Assembly (NCBI RefSeq): GCF_020217005.1
Contig: NZ_JAIWOI010000224.1
Span: 1-10,000 of the forward strand
From: Rheinheimera sp.
Lineage (GTDB): Bacteria; Pseudomonadota; Gammaproteobacteria; Enterobacterales; Alteromonadaceae
DNA: 10,000 nt
Direction of reading: 5' to 3'
Part shown: in pieces, positions 1-6,738 of the stretch
How positions within the stretch are numbered: the first letter of the stretch is position 1
Layout of the letters: each line of letters starts with the position of its first letter
Program-made: the position numbers and the translations under genes
Notes under the pieces: generated by a model
The model's input: only the letters and a program-made list of their open reading frames with translations
Told to the model about the DNA's origin: nothing
The model's database searches: none

Positions 1-133
1 TCTTTTGCCACGCTTTAAAGCCCCTTTTGCTGTGGCTTTAAATGGCCGTTTTATTGCGGCGGCCCAGTATCCAAACACACAACTTCAAGCCGGTGATCAG
101 TTGGATATTGTCAGCCCTATAGCTGGAGGTTAA
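1..133 (+). CDS. thiS: ThiS sulfur-carrier protein, C-terminal part (5' end outside window)
   Basis: This is the last 43 codons of a reading frame that enters from the left edge and stops at TAA 131-133. The peptide ends in SPIAGG and contains the stretch GDQLDIV. That is the hallmark end of ThiS, the ubiquitin-like sulfur carrier whose terminal Gly-Gly is adenylated by ThiF, converted to a thiocarboxylate, and used by ThiG to build the thiazole ring of thiamine. ThiS proteins are usually about 65-70 residues, so roughly a third is missing. Identity is strengthened by thiG starting 2 nt downstream. The frame is too short to stand out by length alone. The two terminal glycine codons, GGA GGT, also form the Shine-Dalgarno sequence of thiG. 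Confidence 0.88.
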   Translation, partial: LLPRFKAPFAVALNGRFIAAAQYPNTQLQAGDQLDIVSPIAGG

Positions 134-135
134 GC

Positions 136-930
136 ATGCACCCCGAATTTAACATTTACCGCGAAACCTTGAACAGCAGGCTGATTTTAGGCAGTGCCCT
201 CTATCCAAACCCGGCTTTGATGCAACAAGCCCTGCAACAAAGTGGCTGCGAAGCTGTGACGTTAAGCCTGCGTCGGCAAGCGCCGGAACAGCAAGGCGGC
301 GAGCAATTCTGGCAGCTGATCCGCGATTTAAAACTCAGGCTCTTGCCCAATACCGCAGGTTGCCATACGGTGCAACAAGCCGTGACTTTGGCGCAGATGT
401 CGCGGGAAATATTCCAGACCAACTGGATAAAGCTGGAGCTGATAGGCGATGACTACAACCTGCAGCCCGAGCCGATTTTATTACTACAGGCGGCCGAACA
501 ACTGCTGACGGATGGGTTTGAGGTCTTGCCTTATTGCACAGACGATTTAGTGCTTTGCAAAAGGTTGTATGAACTCGGTTGCAAAGTACTGATGCCCTGG
601 GCTGCGCCTATAGGTTCGGGGTTAGGTGTACTCAATCCTTATGCGCTGCGGACTTTACGAGAGCGTTTGCCGGACGCCACGTTAATAGTGGATGCAGGTT
701 TAGGTTTGCCTAGTCACGCCTGTCAGGTGATGGAAATGGGCTTTGATGGTGTATTACTGAATTCTGCCGTGGCTTTGGCCAAAGACCCTGTATTGATGGC
801 TCAAGCTTTTTCGCAGGCAGTCACAGCAGGCCGCTCGGCATTTTTAGCAGGCGCTATGCCGAAACAGGACTTTGCCAGCCCTTCGACACCAGTGCTTGGC
901 ATGCCGTTTTGGTTGCAGGAGACGCCATGA
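136..930 (+). CDS. thiG: Thiazole synthase ThiG
   Basis: ThiG is a cytoplasmic (beta/alpha)8-barrel enzyme that condenses 1-deoxy-D-xylulose 5-phosphate, dehydroglycine and ThiS-thiocarboxylate sulfur into the thiazole phosphate of thiamine. The 264-residue length fits the family. Visible signatures are LLPNTAG (69-75), TNWIKLE (95-101) with Lys99 as the imine-forming lysine, VLPYCTDD (130-137), the phosphate-loop stretch APIGSGLG (157-164), IVDAGLG (184-190) and [11 protein letters not shown] (199-209). TNWIKLE and MEMG resemble E. coli ThiG more than Bacillus ThiG. The start at ATG 136 follows the Shine-Dalgarno GGAGGT at 125-130, which lies inside the end of thiS. The stop overlaps the next start as ATGA. 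No thiH follows, so the source of dehydroglycine is not encoded in the visible part of this operon. Confidence 0.95.
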   Translation: MHPEFNIYRETLNSRLILGSALYPNPALMQQALQQSGCEAVTLSLRRQAPEQQGGEQFWQLIRDLKLRLLPNTAGCHTVQQAVTLAQMSREIFQTNWIKLELIGDDYNLQPEPILLLQAAEQLLTDGFEVLPYCTDDLVLCKRLYELGCKVLMPWAAPIGSGLGVLNPYALRTLRERLPDATLIVDAGLGLPSHACQVMEMGFDGVLLNSAVALAKDPVLMAQAFSQAVTAGRSAFLAGAMPKQDFASPSTPVLGMPFWLQETP

Positions 931-2465
931 TTCAAACAACTCTTGCAGCAAATCAGGCAACAATACTGTGGAGTATTGCAGGCTCAGACAATAGCGCAGG
1001 CGCTGGTATTCAGGCCGACTTAAAAACCATTCAGAGTTTTTCTGCACCAGAACAGCCTCTGCACTTATGTACTTTAGTGACAGCTATTACCGCCCAGCAT
1101 AGTTCTGGGGTCGATGCTTCTATGGCCGTCTCTGTCGATCTGCTGCACCAGCAGGCGATGGCTTTACTCAAAGATGCGAAGCCTGCTGTGATTAAAATTG
1201 GTTTACTGGTGAACAAAGCTCAGGTGCTTTGGCTGACTGATTTTCTACAGCAGCTCAGAAAAAACCAGCCTGACTTACTGGTGATTTATGACCCAGTCGC
1301 TATCAGCAGTTCAGGCTCAACTATGGCGGAACCCGGTTTATACCAGACGGTGATGCAGCATTTATTGCCACAACTGGATCTACTGACGCCTAATTTGCCA
1401 GAGCTGGAGGCTTTGACTCAAAGCCCTGATCATCAACAAGCAGCAGAGCTGTTATTCAAAGCCGGAGTAAAAGCAGTGCTGGTAAAAGGCGGCCATGCAG
1501 ATACCAGTGCTTGCACAGACCAGCTTTTTATCAGCGCTGATTTTCGCTACCGCGGTTATCCGGCTTATACCCATCAGATCAGCCTTAGCAGCCCCCGCCA
1601 ACAACATGCTTTTAACCATGGCACAGGTTGTTGTTTTAGCAGCGCCTTGGCGGCAACTTTGGCGTTAGGTTATGCACTGGAAGATGCTTTTGTAGTGGCA
1701 AAAACTTATATCAATCAAGGCTTAAGCCAGCCTGTTGCTGTCAACCACAGTTCAGGTACTGTCGGCCACTGGGGTTTTCCCTCCAATCCGCTGTATTTAC
1801 CAGAGCTACTACCAGCTCTACAGCCACCAACTCAGCCCTTTGCACCTTTAAAAGCAGCTTTGGGCTTGTATGTGATAGTTCCTTCAGTAGCAGAACTAGA
1901 AAGAGCCCTAGCAGCCGGAGTAAAAACCCTACAGCTACGGATAAAAAGCGAAGATCAGGCACTACTGAGGCATGAAATTCAGCAGGCCATCGAGCTTTGT
2001 CAGCACCCTGATATTCAGCTGTTTATTAACGATCACTGGCAATTAGCGCTGGAGCTTGGTGCTTATGGTGTGCATTTAGGTCAGGAAGATATAGATCAAG
2101 CCAACTTAGCGGCGTTGCAACAAGCCGGACTGCGGTTGGGAATCTCCAGCCATGGCTTTTATAAGCTATTAAGGGCGCAGCAGCTTTGCCCTAGTTATCT
2201 GGCGATAGGTGCAGTTTTTGCTACCCAAACTAAAAACATGGGCGGTAAGTTACAGGGGCTACAGAAACTGGCCCGCTACACTGCGTTATTTCCACAGCTC
2301 CCATTGGTCGCTATTGGCGGCATCAATGAAAACAATGCCAAAGCTGTGCTGGCGACGGGCATCAGGCACTTAGCTGTAGTACAGGGATTTGCTAAGGCAA
2401 CAGATCCCAAACTTTGGGTGCAACAGATGCAGCAATTAATCAGCGAGGCGCTTCATGCTGACTGA
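927..2465 (+). CDS. thiDE: Bifunctional HMP(-phosphate) kinase / thiamine-phosphate synthase (ThiD-ThiE fusion)
   Basis: This 512-residue fusion joins two thiamine enzymes. Residues about 13-285 are ThiD, which phosphorylates hydroxymethylpyrimidine and its monophosphate. They show AGSD (18-21), [10 protein letters not shown] (25-34), DPV (122-124), TPNLPE (154-159), KGGH (187-190) and GTGC (232-235) with the family's Cys235. Residues about 310-512 are ThiE, which couples HMP-diphosphate to thiazole phosphate. They show LQLRIK (335-340), ND (368-369), GVHLGQED (381-388), LGISSHG (404-410), TQTK (433-436) and VAIGGI (461-466), so the usual Gln, Arg, Lys and Asp active-site residues are in place. 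Residues about 286-308 form a Pro/Leu-rich linker. The frame extends upstream to a TTG at 909, but ATG 927 is chosen because AGGAG lies at 917-921 and the ATG overlaps the thiG stop. Both halves look intact. Confidence 0.93.
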   Translation: MIQTTLAANQATILWSIAGSDNSAGAGIQADLKTIQSFSAPEQPLHLCTLVTAITAQHSSGVDASMAVSVDLLHQQAMALLKDAKPAVIKIGLLVNKAQVLWLTDFLQQLRKNQPDLLVIYDPVAISSSGSTMAEPGLYQTVMQHLLPQLDLLTPNLPELEALTQSPDHQQAAELLFKAGVKAVLVKGGHADTSACTDQLFISADFRYRGYPAYTHQISLSSPRQQHAFNHGTGCCFSSALAATLALGYALEDAFVVAKTYINQGLSQPVAVNHSSGTVGHWGFPSNPLYLPELLPALQPPTQPFAPLKAALGLYVIVPSVAELERALAAGVKTLQLRIKSEDQALLRHEIQQAIELCQHPDIQLFINDHWQLALELGAYGVHLGQEDIDQANLAALQQAGLRLGISSHGFYKLLRAQQLCPSYLAIGAVFATQTKNMGGKLQGLQKLARYTALFPQLPLVAIGGINENNAKAVLATGIRHLAVVQGFAKATDPKLWVQQMQQLISEALHAD

Positions 2466-3201
2466 TTTAGAGTTTATCCGTTATAGCCGCCAACTGATGT
2501 TGCCAGGTTTTGGTGAAGCCGCTCAGCTAAAACTGAAACAAAGCAAAGTATTGCTGATTGGTTGTGGTGGTTTAGGCCATGCCGCCAGTCAATATCTGGT
2601 GTCATCCGGTATAGGCCAGCTGACTTTGGTTGATGGCGATAAAGTGGAGTTATCTAACCTGCAGCGGCAAGTGTTATTTCGCGACGCAGACACAGGCTTT
2701 AACAAAGCTAAAATGGCGGTGCGCCAGTTGAAGCAGCTCAATCCGCATGGGCAAATCGAGGCTATTGAACAACATTTTAGCGCCGACAATGCCGACGCCT
2801 TGCTGGCAAAAGCGGACTGGGTGCTGGACTGTACAGATAATTTCAATAGCCGAACGCTCATCAATCAGCTCTGTCAGCACAGTCAAATCAGCCTGATTAG
2901 CGCTGCCGCTATAGACCAACAAGGCCAGTTGATGCTCTGGCCTTTTGCCCATAACCAAAGCCCCTGCTACAGCTGTTTATTCCCTGAACTCACAGACCAA
3001 TCCGGTAACTGCAGCAGCTTAGGGGTACTGGCCCCTTTACTTGGGATTATTGGCTCTATGCAAGCTATGTTGCTGATCCAACAAATTATTCAGCCCGATA
3101 CCCAAGCTAAATTCTGGCAGTTTGAGGGCCTGGGGTTCAGCTTAAAGTCTTATGCACTGCCACTTCAGCACTGTTGTTGCAACGAAGAAAAAATAGCGTG
3201 A
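2455..3201 (+). CDS. thiF: ThiS adenylyltransferase ThiF (E1-like/MoeB family)
   Basis: ThiF adenylates the C-terminal glycine of ThiS with ATP, priming it for sulfur transfer. The 248-residue protein has the family layout: RYSRQLMLPGFG (9-20), the ATP-binding GCGGLG (36-41), VDGDKVELSNLQRQ (59-72), Lys85 and DCTDNF (125-130). A CxxC zinc half-site follows at Cys171 and Cys174, and Cys186 sits in GNCSSLGVLAPLLG at the position of the sulfur-handling cysteine of E. coli ThiF. The second zinc half-site is odd: instead of CxxC the C-terminus has His239 followed by three consecutive cysteines (240-242). ThiF is preferred over MoeB/HesA because the gene sits in a thi operon. The start at 2455 overlaps the thiDE stop by 11 nt, with GAGG at 2445-2448 as ribosome-binding site. 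This is the last visible thi gene. Confidence 0.92.
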   Translation: MLTDLEFIRYSRQLMLPGFGEAAQLKLKQSKVLLIGCGGLGHAASQYLVSSGIGQLTLVDGDKVELSNLQRQVLFRDADTGFNKAKMAVRQLKQLNPHGQIEAIEQHFSADNADALLAKADWVLDCTDNFNSRTLINQLCQHSQISLISAAAIDQQGQLMLWPFAHNQSPCYSCLFPELTDQSGNCSSLGVLAPLLGIIGSMQAMLLIQQIIQPDTQAKFWQFEGLGFSLKSYALPLQHCCCNEEKIA

Positions 3202-3267
3202 ATTCAGTCTCTTGGTCAGGTTATAGTGACAAAAGGAAATTAGGTTTTGTAGTGAAGGAAAGCTGTT

Positions 3268-3813
3268 ATGCGTTTTGTCGTGCTGTTATCTGCTCTATTA
3301 CTGTTTTCTGGTTGCGCTTCTATCCCTTTCAGCACTATGGCCACATTCAGCCAGTTTGATGAAAATACCCTGACCACACTGGACCCAAACCAGATGCTGG
3401 TAAAAGTCAGTGTGGGTCATGATTTTAATCTGCAGCCGGATTCCACCAAACTGCAATTGAGTGCGCAGCCAAGCAATGTCAACAGAAGCACTGAAGCAGC
3501 TTTTGGCTTGGAGCTACTGAGTCAAGTGACAGAAAAACGTGCTACAGGTCTATTTAGTGCAGATATGGAGGTCACCACCTATCAGTTTAAAATCGACAAG
3601 ACTGGTATTGAAGCATTAAAAAAACTGCAGGCTCAATTTAAAACTACAGGCCTTTCAGGCGACATGAGTTTTAGTGTAGAAACAGACTTCGACGCAAAAG
3701 ATGAAACAGATATTAAAGATGAAATGTGGCTTTGGATAGATATCCAACTGTCTGAACAGCAAGGTTATATTCCACTGTTTGACGCTGCTAAAATGCCAGT
3801 TAAAAAGGTTTAA
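3268..3813 (+). CDS. Small outer-membrane lipoprotein of unknown function
   Basis: The function of this 181-residue protein is not recognised. Its N-terminus is a lipoprotein signal: a charged start (MRF), a hydrophobic stretch to residue 14, and the lipobox FSGC with Cys16 as the lipid-modified residue. The next residue is Ala, not Asp, so the usual sorting rule predicts the outer membrane. The mature part alternates polar and hydrophobic residues in a way that suggests beta strands (for example MLVKVSVGHDF and TTYQFKID), with an acidic stretch near 146-154 and no transmembrane segment. The ATG at 3268 follows AAGGAA at 3255-3260. The 66-nt gap after thiF shows no clear terminator, so read-through from the thi operon is possible, but nothing links this protein to thiamine. 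Confidence 0.8.
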   Translation: MRFVVLLSALLLFSGCASIPFSTMATFSQFDENTLTTLDPNQMLVKVSVGHDFNLQPDSTKLQLSAQPSNVNRSTEAAFGLELLSQVTEKRATGLFSADMEVTTYQFKIDKTGIEALKKLQAQFKTTGLSGDMSFSVETDFDAKDETDIKDEMWLWIDIQLSEQQGYIPLFDAAKMPVKKV

Positions 3814-3844
3814 CACCTTTAAGCCACAGTTTGTAGCTGTGGCT
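3804..3844. terminator. Tandem hairpins between convergent genes, possible bidirectional terminator
   Basis: Two small inverted repeats lie back to back. AAAGGT (3804-3809) pairs with ACCTTT (3815-3820), and AGCCACAG (3822-3829) pairs perfectly with CTGTGGCT (3837-3844) around a 7-nt loop. They sit at the 3' end of the lipoprotein gene and just beyond the stop of the convergent minus-strand dehydrogenase. Neither strand has a strong T-tract after the stem, so this may be an mRNA 3'-end structure instead of a classical intrinsic terminator. Confidence 0.45.
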
Positions 3845-3859
3845 CAAATGCATCGGATA

Positions 3860-4624
3860 TCAATGGCCAACCGGAATTGGGTTTTCCGCTATGGATTCGT
3901 TAAAGGCGTTAAAGAGTGCATGTTCGCTTGAACCAGGGTTGTCACGCAGTGCTTGTATTGCGTCCACATAGACTTCGTCCCGATCTGTAGCCAGAATACG
4001 CATAGTTTCATTGACAAATAGGTCCAACGGCATAGCACGCGGGTCACCACTTTTGTGAATCAAATCAGTGTCTACCCATGGCGGCGCGACTTCCAGTACC
4101 CGAACGCCTGAATGACGTAAGGCAAAACGTTGCGACATCGCATAAGAGTGAATAGCTGCTTTAGTGGCTGAATAAAGCGCGTTGCTTGCCAGAGGCAAAA
4201 ACGCCAGCACTGAAGAGTTATGGATCACAACCGCATCCTGTTGTTGCTTCAGGTGAGGCAACAACGCGGCGGTCATACGCACTGGGCCCAATAAATTCGT
4301 GTTGATGGTTGCCAGTGCATTTTCTTCGTCCAGGCCACCAGCTGCATCGTCAAAAGGCATAATGCCTGCGTTGTTAAACAGTACGTTTAATTCAGGAAAC
4401 TTCGCGAGCAGCCGTTCCGCCACAGCCTTGATTTGCTCTGGATTTTGAATATCCAGCTCCAGACCGTACATACCAGGATTTGCTTGTGTCACTTCATCCA
4501 ATAATGCTTTGCGACGGCCGCTAATAATTACTTGATTGCCTTGTTTGTGAAATTCTTCAGCCATAGCACGACCAATTCCTGAAGTTCCGCCTGTAATAAA
4601 AATAGTGTTTCCGGTCATTTTCAT
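3860..4624 (-). CDS. SDR-family oxidoreductase (DltE-like), second gene of SDR operon
   Basis: This is a classical short-chain dehydrogenase of 254 residues with a Rossmann fold, expected to be cytoplasmic and NAD(P)(H)-dependent. It shows the cofactor motif TGGTSGIG (11-18), a basic pair Arg37-Arg38 after the second strand that suggests NADP(H), NNAG (84-87), Asn110, and the catalytic set Ser138, Tyr151 and Lys155 (YSATK). The usual PG after strand six is PP (181-182). It resembles the DltE-like SDR group, whose substrates are mostly unknown, so the substrate here cannot be named. The ATG at 4624 is preferred over a second ATG two codons later because the minus-strand sequence AAGAGAA lies at a workable distance upstream (about 4632-4638). 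The gene follows the other SDR by 44 nt on the same strand, so the two probably share a transcript. Confidence 0.88.
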   Translation of the reverse strand: MKMTGNTIFITGGTSGIGRAMAEEFHKQGNQVIISGRRKALLDEVTQANPGMYGLELDIQNPEQIKAVAERLLAKFPELNVLFNNAGIMPFDDAAGGLDEENALATINTNLLGPVRMTAALLPHLKQQQDAVVIHNSSVLAFLPLASNALYSATKAAIHSYAMSQRFALRHSGVRVLEVAPPWVDTDLIHKSGDPRAMPLDLFVNETMRILATDRDEVYVDAIQALRDNPGSSEHALFNAFNESIAENPIPVGH

Positions 4625-4668
4625 AATGTAGTTCTCTTTATATATTCGCTAAGTTTCTGATAAACAAA

Positions 4669-5454
4669 TTATTTGGTTAGATAACGTGAGCCAGGCTTGG
4701 TATGGCCAAAACGTTGTGATAATGCTTTGCGGGCCGCTTCGAATGCATCCCACTCAGCACCGTCCTGTAATGGCGGAATAGTGATGACTTCACCTGCATC
4801 CAAACCTGCCAAGGCAGCGTCCACCATATCAGCGGTGCTCATGACTATTTCAGTGGGTAAATGCTCGTGCGGCAGGCCAGCCACACCCCAAAAATCTGTG
4901 GCTGTCGCACCTGGCAATACCGCCTGAATTCGAATGCCCTGCGAGGCCAGTTCATGCTGCAGCGACTGAGTCAATGCCAGCACATAAGCTTTGGTTGCAC
5001 CATAAACACCGTTCAGAATTTCCGGCCCAACAGCGACAATAGAAGCGATGTTAATTAAGGTGCCGCCGCCCTGTTTAATGAAGGCAGGCACTGCAGCGTA
5101 GGTCAGGCGGGTTAAGGCGGTGACATTGATATCAATCATGCTGACCATGTCCTTGATATCACTCTGCATTAAAGGTGCGACAGCACCAAAACCTGCGTTA
5201 TTGACCAACATGTCAATGCCACCTTTAGCGAGCAGAGCCTCTACCACAGCGGATTCTGCCGGGTTTGCTAAGTCAGCCTGCAGCAGTTGCACAGTGCGAC
5301 CTGTTGCACTGCGTATTGAAGTTGCCACAGCCTCCAGACGCTCTTTATTGCGGGCGACCAGGACCAGATCATAACCACGGCGGGCTAAACGATCCGCATA
5401 TACGGCACCTATGCCAGATGAAGCACCAGTGATCAAAGCAGTTTTAGTTTTCAT
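4669..5454 (-). CDS. SDR-family NAD(P)-dependent oxidoreductase, first gene of SDR operon
   Basis: This 261-residue classical SDR has TGASSGIG (9-16), a basic residue Arg36 in ARNKERL that suggests NADP(H), NNAG (85-88), Asn110, Ser138, Tyr151 and Lys155 (YGATK), and PG (181-182). The first 160 residues align by motif position with the neighbouring SDR. The C-termini differ, so they are relatives, not a recent tandem duplicate. The C-terminal region (about 200-261) carries the substrate-binding part, and its ligand is unknown. The start ATG at 5454 is supported by minus-strand AAGGAA (positions 5461-5466). The gene is divergent from the GlxA-type regulator across a 217-nt spacer, an arrangement that often means the regulator controls it. 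Confidence 0.9.
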   Translation of the reverse strand: MKTKTALITGASSGIGAVYADRLARRGYDLVLVARNKERLEAVATSIRSATGRTVQLLQADLANPAESAVVEALLAKGGIDMLVNNAGFGAVAPLMQSDIKDMVSMIDINVTALTRLTYAAVPAFIKQGGGTLINIASIVAVGPEILNGVYGATKAYVLALTQSLQHELASQGIRIQAVLPGATATDFWGVAGLPHEHLPTEIVMSTADMVDAALAGLDAGEVITIPPLQDGAEWDAFEAARKALSQRFGHTKPGSRYLTK

Positions 5455-5671
5455 AGTTGTTTCCTTGGAGAGCTGTTGAAGACGGCTTTATTCTGGCAGA
5501 ACTTAAAATAAGATAAATGACACAAAAAACGCATTTCAGGACATGCTCAACCTATCTAATGAGTTTGCAATAAATTGGTATAAAACATATAGACAAGGCC
5601 TGATGAAGCACAAATAATAGCCAGCACAGAATTAGACCATTAAAGACATTACCCACTTTTCAGGACAAAGA
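5455..5671. promoter_or_regulatory. Divergent promoter region between SDR operon and GlxA-type regulator
   Basis: This 217-nt spacer must hold the start signals for both divergent units. It contains two direct copies of TTTCAGGACA, at 5534-5543 and 5658-5667; the second contains the Shine-Dalgarno AGGA (5662-5665) of the regulator gene. Two more CAGGACA half-sites lie at the far end of the regulator gene. No convincing -10/-35 pair was found for the minus-strand operon. The regulator's own binding site is likely here by analogy with divergent AraC-family arrangements, which is inference. Confidence 0.5.
5565..5593 (+). promoter_or_regulatory. Candidate sigma-70 promoter of the regulator gene
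   Basis: TTGCAA (5565-5570) and TATAGA (5588-5593) are separated by 17 nt, each matching 4 of 6 bases of the sigma-70 consensus. The pair lies about 80 nt upstream of the regulator start in an AT-rich stretch. The match is modest and no start site is known. Confidence 0.3.
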
Positions 5672-6631
5672 ATGAATAAGCGTATTGGGCTCATTGTGTA
5701 TGATGATTTTCAGATCCTGGATTTAGCCGCTCTGACCGTCTTTGAATTCGCCAATACGATGCAGCAAAAAATTAACTACCAGTTTGCGTCTTTGTCGGTA
5801 GAAGGTGGTCAGGTCAGGAGCTCTACCGGAGTAGTAATAGACACTCAGCCTATTGGCTTTGGTCACTACGACACACTGATGATTGCTGGCGCATTACTGA
5901 TCCCAAAAGCCATGCCGGCTTTAGAGGCTAAATTAAACGAAGCAGCTTCTGGCTCGACTCGCATTGCCAGTATTTGCACCGGAGCTTTTGTACTAGCCAA
6001 TGCAGGTTTGTTGAATGGTAGAAGAGCAACTACACACTGGGCCTGGGGGCGACATCTGAAAGACCAGCACCCAGCAGTACAGGTGGATGAAGATAAAATT
6101 TATGTCAAAGACGGTCAGCTCTGGACTTCTGCAGGGGTTACAGCCTGCATCGACTTGGCACTGGCTTTGGTAGAAGCCGATTTAGGCGCTGAAGTCACTA
6201 AACATATTGCTCGTCTGATGGTAGTGCATCATAGACGGACTGGCGGCCAGTCGCAGTTTTCAGCTATGGCAGAATTGGAGCCCAGCTCAGACCGGGTCAG
6301 AGATGCGCTTAAATTTGCTAAAGAGAACCTGCAGAAAGATATAACAGTGGAAGATTTAGCTGAACATGTGCACTGGAGTCCGCGCCATTTCAGTAGGGTT
6401 TTTCATCACCAAACCGGCATGGCTCCCGCCAAAGCCATTGAAAAGTTAAGACTCGAATCAGCTCTGGCTTTGATAGAACAAGGCCACTCCTCTATTAGTC
6501 GAATTGCTGCACTGACAGGTTTTGGTGATGAAGAACGGATGCGCCGGGCTTTTTTGCGCACTTACGGTCAGTCCCCCAAAGCCTTTGTACATTTATCCCG
6601 GCTACAGCAGGACAATGTGTATTTGTCCTGA
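5672..6631 (+). CDS. GlxA-family AraC-type transcriptional regulator with DJ-1/PfpI-like domain
   Basis: This 319-residue regulator has two domains. Residues about 4-185 form a class I glutamine amidotransferase-like (DJ-1/PfpI) domain, with the elbow SICTGAFVLANAGLL at 100-114 placing Cys102 at the nucleophile position, followed by GRRATTHW (116-123). Residues about 205-310 hold a double helix-turn-helix AraC domain: ITVEDLAEHVHWSPRHFSR (224-242) and the second HTH around ISRIAALTGFGDEERMRRAF (275-294), then the family's YGQSPKAF. In this family the N-terminal domain usually senses a ligand and lacks proven enzyme activity. ATG 5672 follows AGGA at 5662-5665. It is divergent from the SDR operon and precedes the propeller gene by 107 nt, so it may control both sides. 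The ligand is unknown. Confidence 0.93.
   Translation: MNKRIGLIVYDDFQILDLAALTVFEFANTMQQKINYQFASLSVEGGQVRSSTGVVIDTQPIGFGHYDTLMIAGALLIPKAMPALEAKLNEAASGSTRIASICTGAFVLANAGLLNGRRATTHWAWGRHLKDQHPAVQVDEDKIYVKDGQLWTSAGVTACIDLALALVEADLGAEVTKHIARLMVVHHRRTGGQSQFSAMAELEPSSDRVRDALKFAKENLQKDITVEDLAEHVHWSPRHFSRVFHHQTGMAPAKAIEKLRLESALALIEQGHSSISRIAALTGFGDEERMRRAFLRTYGQSPKAFVHLSRLQQDNVYLS
6608..6630. promoter_or_regulatory. Perfect inverted repeat CAGGACAA/TTGTCCTG at the regulator 3' end
   Basis: The arms CAGGACAA (6608-6615) and TTGTCCTG (6623-6630) are perfect complements around a 7-nt centre, overlapping the stop codon of the regulator gene. The same CAGGACA half occurs twice in the divergent spacer upstream of that gene. 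It may be an operator for the downstream propeller gene, whose start is about 110 nt away. It could also be a terminator stem, although no T-run follows directly. Confidence 0.4.
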
Positions 6632-6650
6632 GCCTATTATCAAATAATTT

Positions 6651-6680
6651 TTGAAACTGATTCGGTATATCACTTATTTT
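6651..6680 (+). promoter_or_regulatory. Weak candidate promoter upstream of the propeller gene
   Basis: TTGAAA (6651-6656) matches 5 of 6 bases of the -35 consensus, and TATTTT (6675-6680) matches 4 of 6 of the -10 after an 18-nt spacer. It lies in the 107-nt gap between regulator and propeller gene, just downstream of the inverted repeat at 6608-6630. In such an AT-rich region this could be chance. Confidence 0.25.
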
Positions 6681-6738
6681 ATTGATGAATCATAACCTCT
6701 ATTCTGCGGCCAATACTTAGACAAAACCGGAGAAAGAA

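Noticed and set aside
201..422. Minus-strand open frame inside thiG, and similar antisense frames inside thiDE and thiF (for example 844-1047, 1741-1962, 2589-2864)
   Set aside because: They lie opposite well-supported genes, have no family signatures and no convincing ribosome-binding sites.
909..926. TTG at 909 as the start of the ThiD-ThiE fusion
   Set aside because: ATG 927 has AGGAG at the right distance and overlaps the thiG stop; the extra six residues precede the domain and add nothing.
3199..3227. TATAGT at 3222-3227 as the -10 of a promoter for the lipoprotein gene
   Set aside because: The sequence 17 nt upstream (TGAATT) is a poor -35, so the call is not supported.
3174..3359. 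61-codon plus-strand frame spanning the thiF/lipoprotein junction
   Set aside because: It overlaps both real genes in another frame and shows no signal or domain.
4697..5374. Plus-strand open frames opposite the first SDR gene
   Set aside because: The SDR on the other strand has a full motif set; these translations are low-complexity Ser/Ala/Pro-rich mirror frames.
3860..5454. The two adjacent SDR genes as a recent tandem duplication
   Set aside because: Motif positions match, but the sequences between motifs and the C-termini differ widely; they are distant relatives.
6636..6652. ATTAT/ATAAT hairpin followed by Ts after the regulator gene, as an intrinsic terminator
   Set aside because: The stem is only five A-T pairs with a 3-nt loop, too unstable to support the call.
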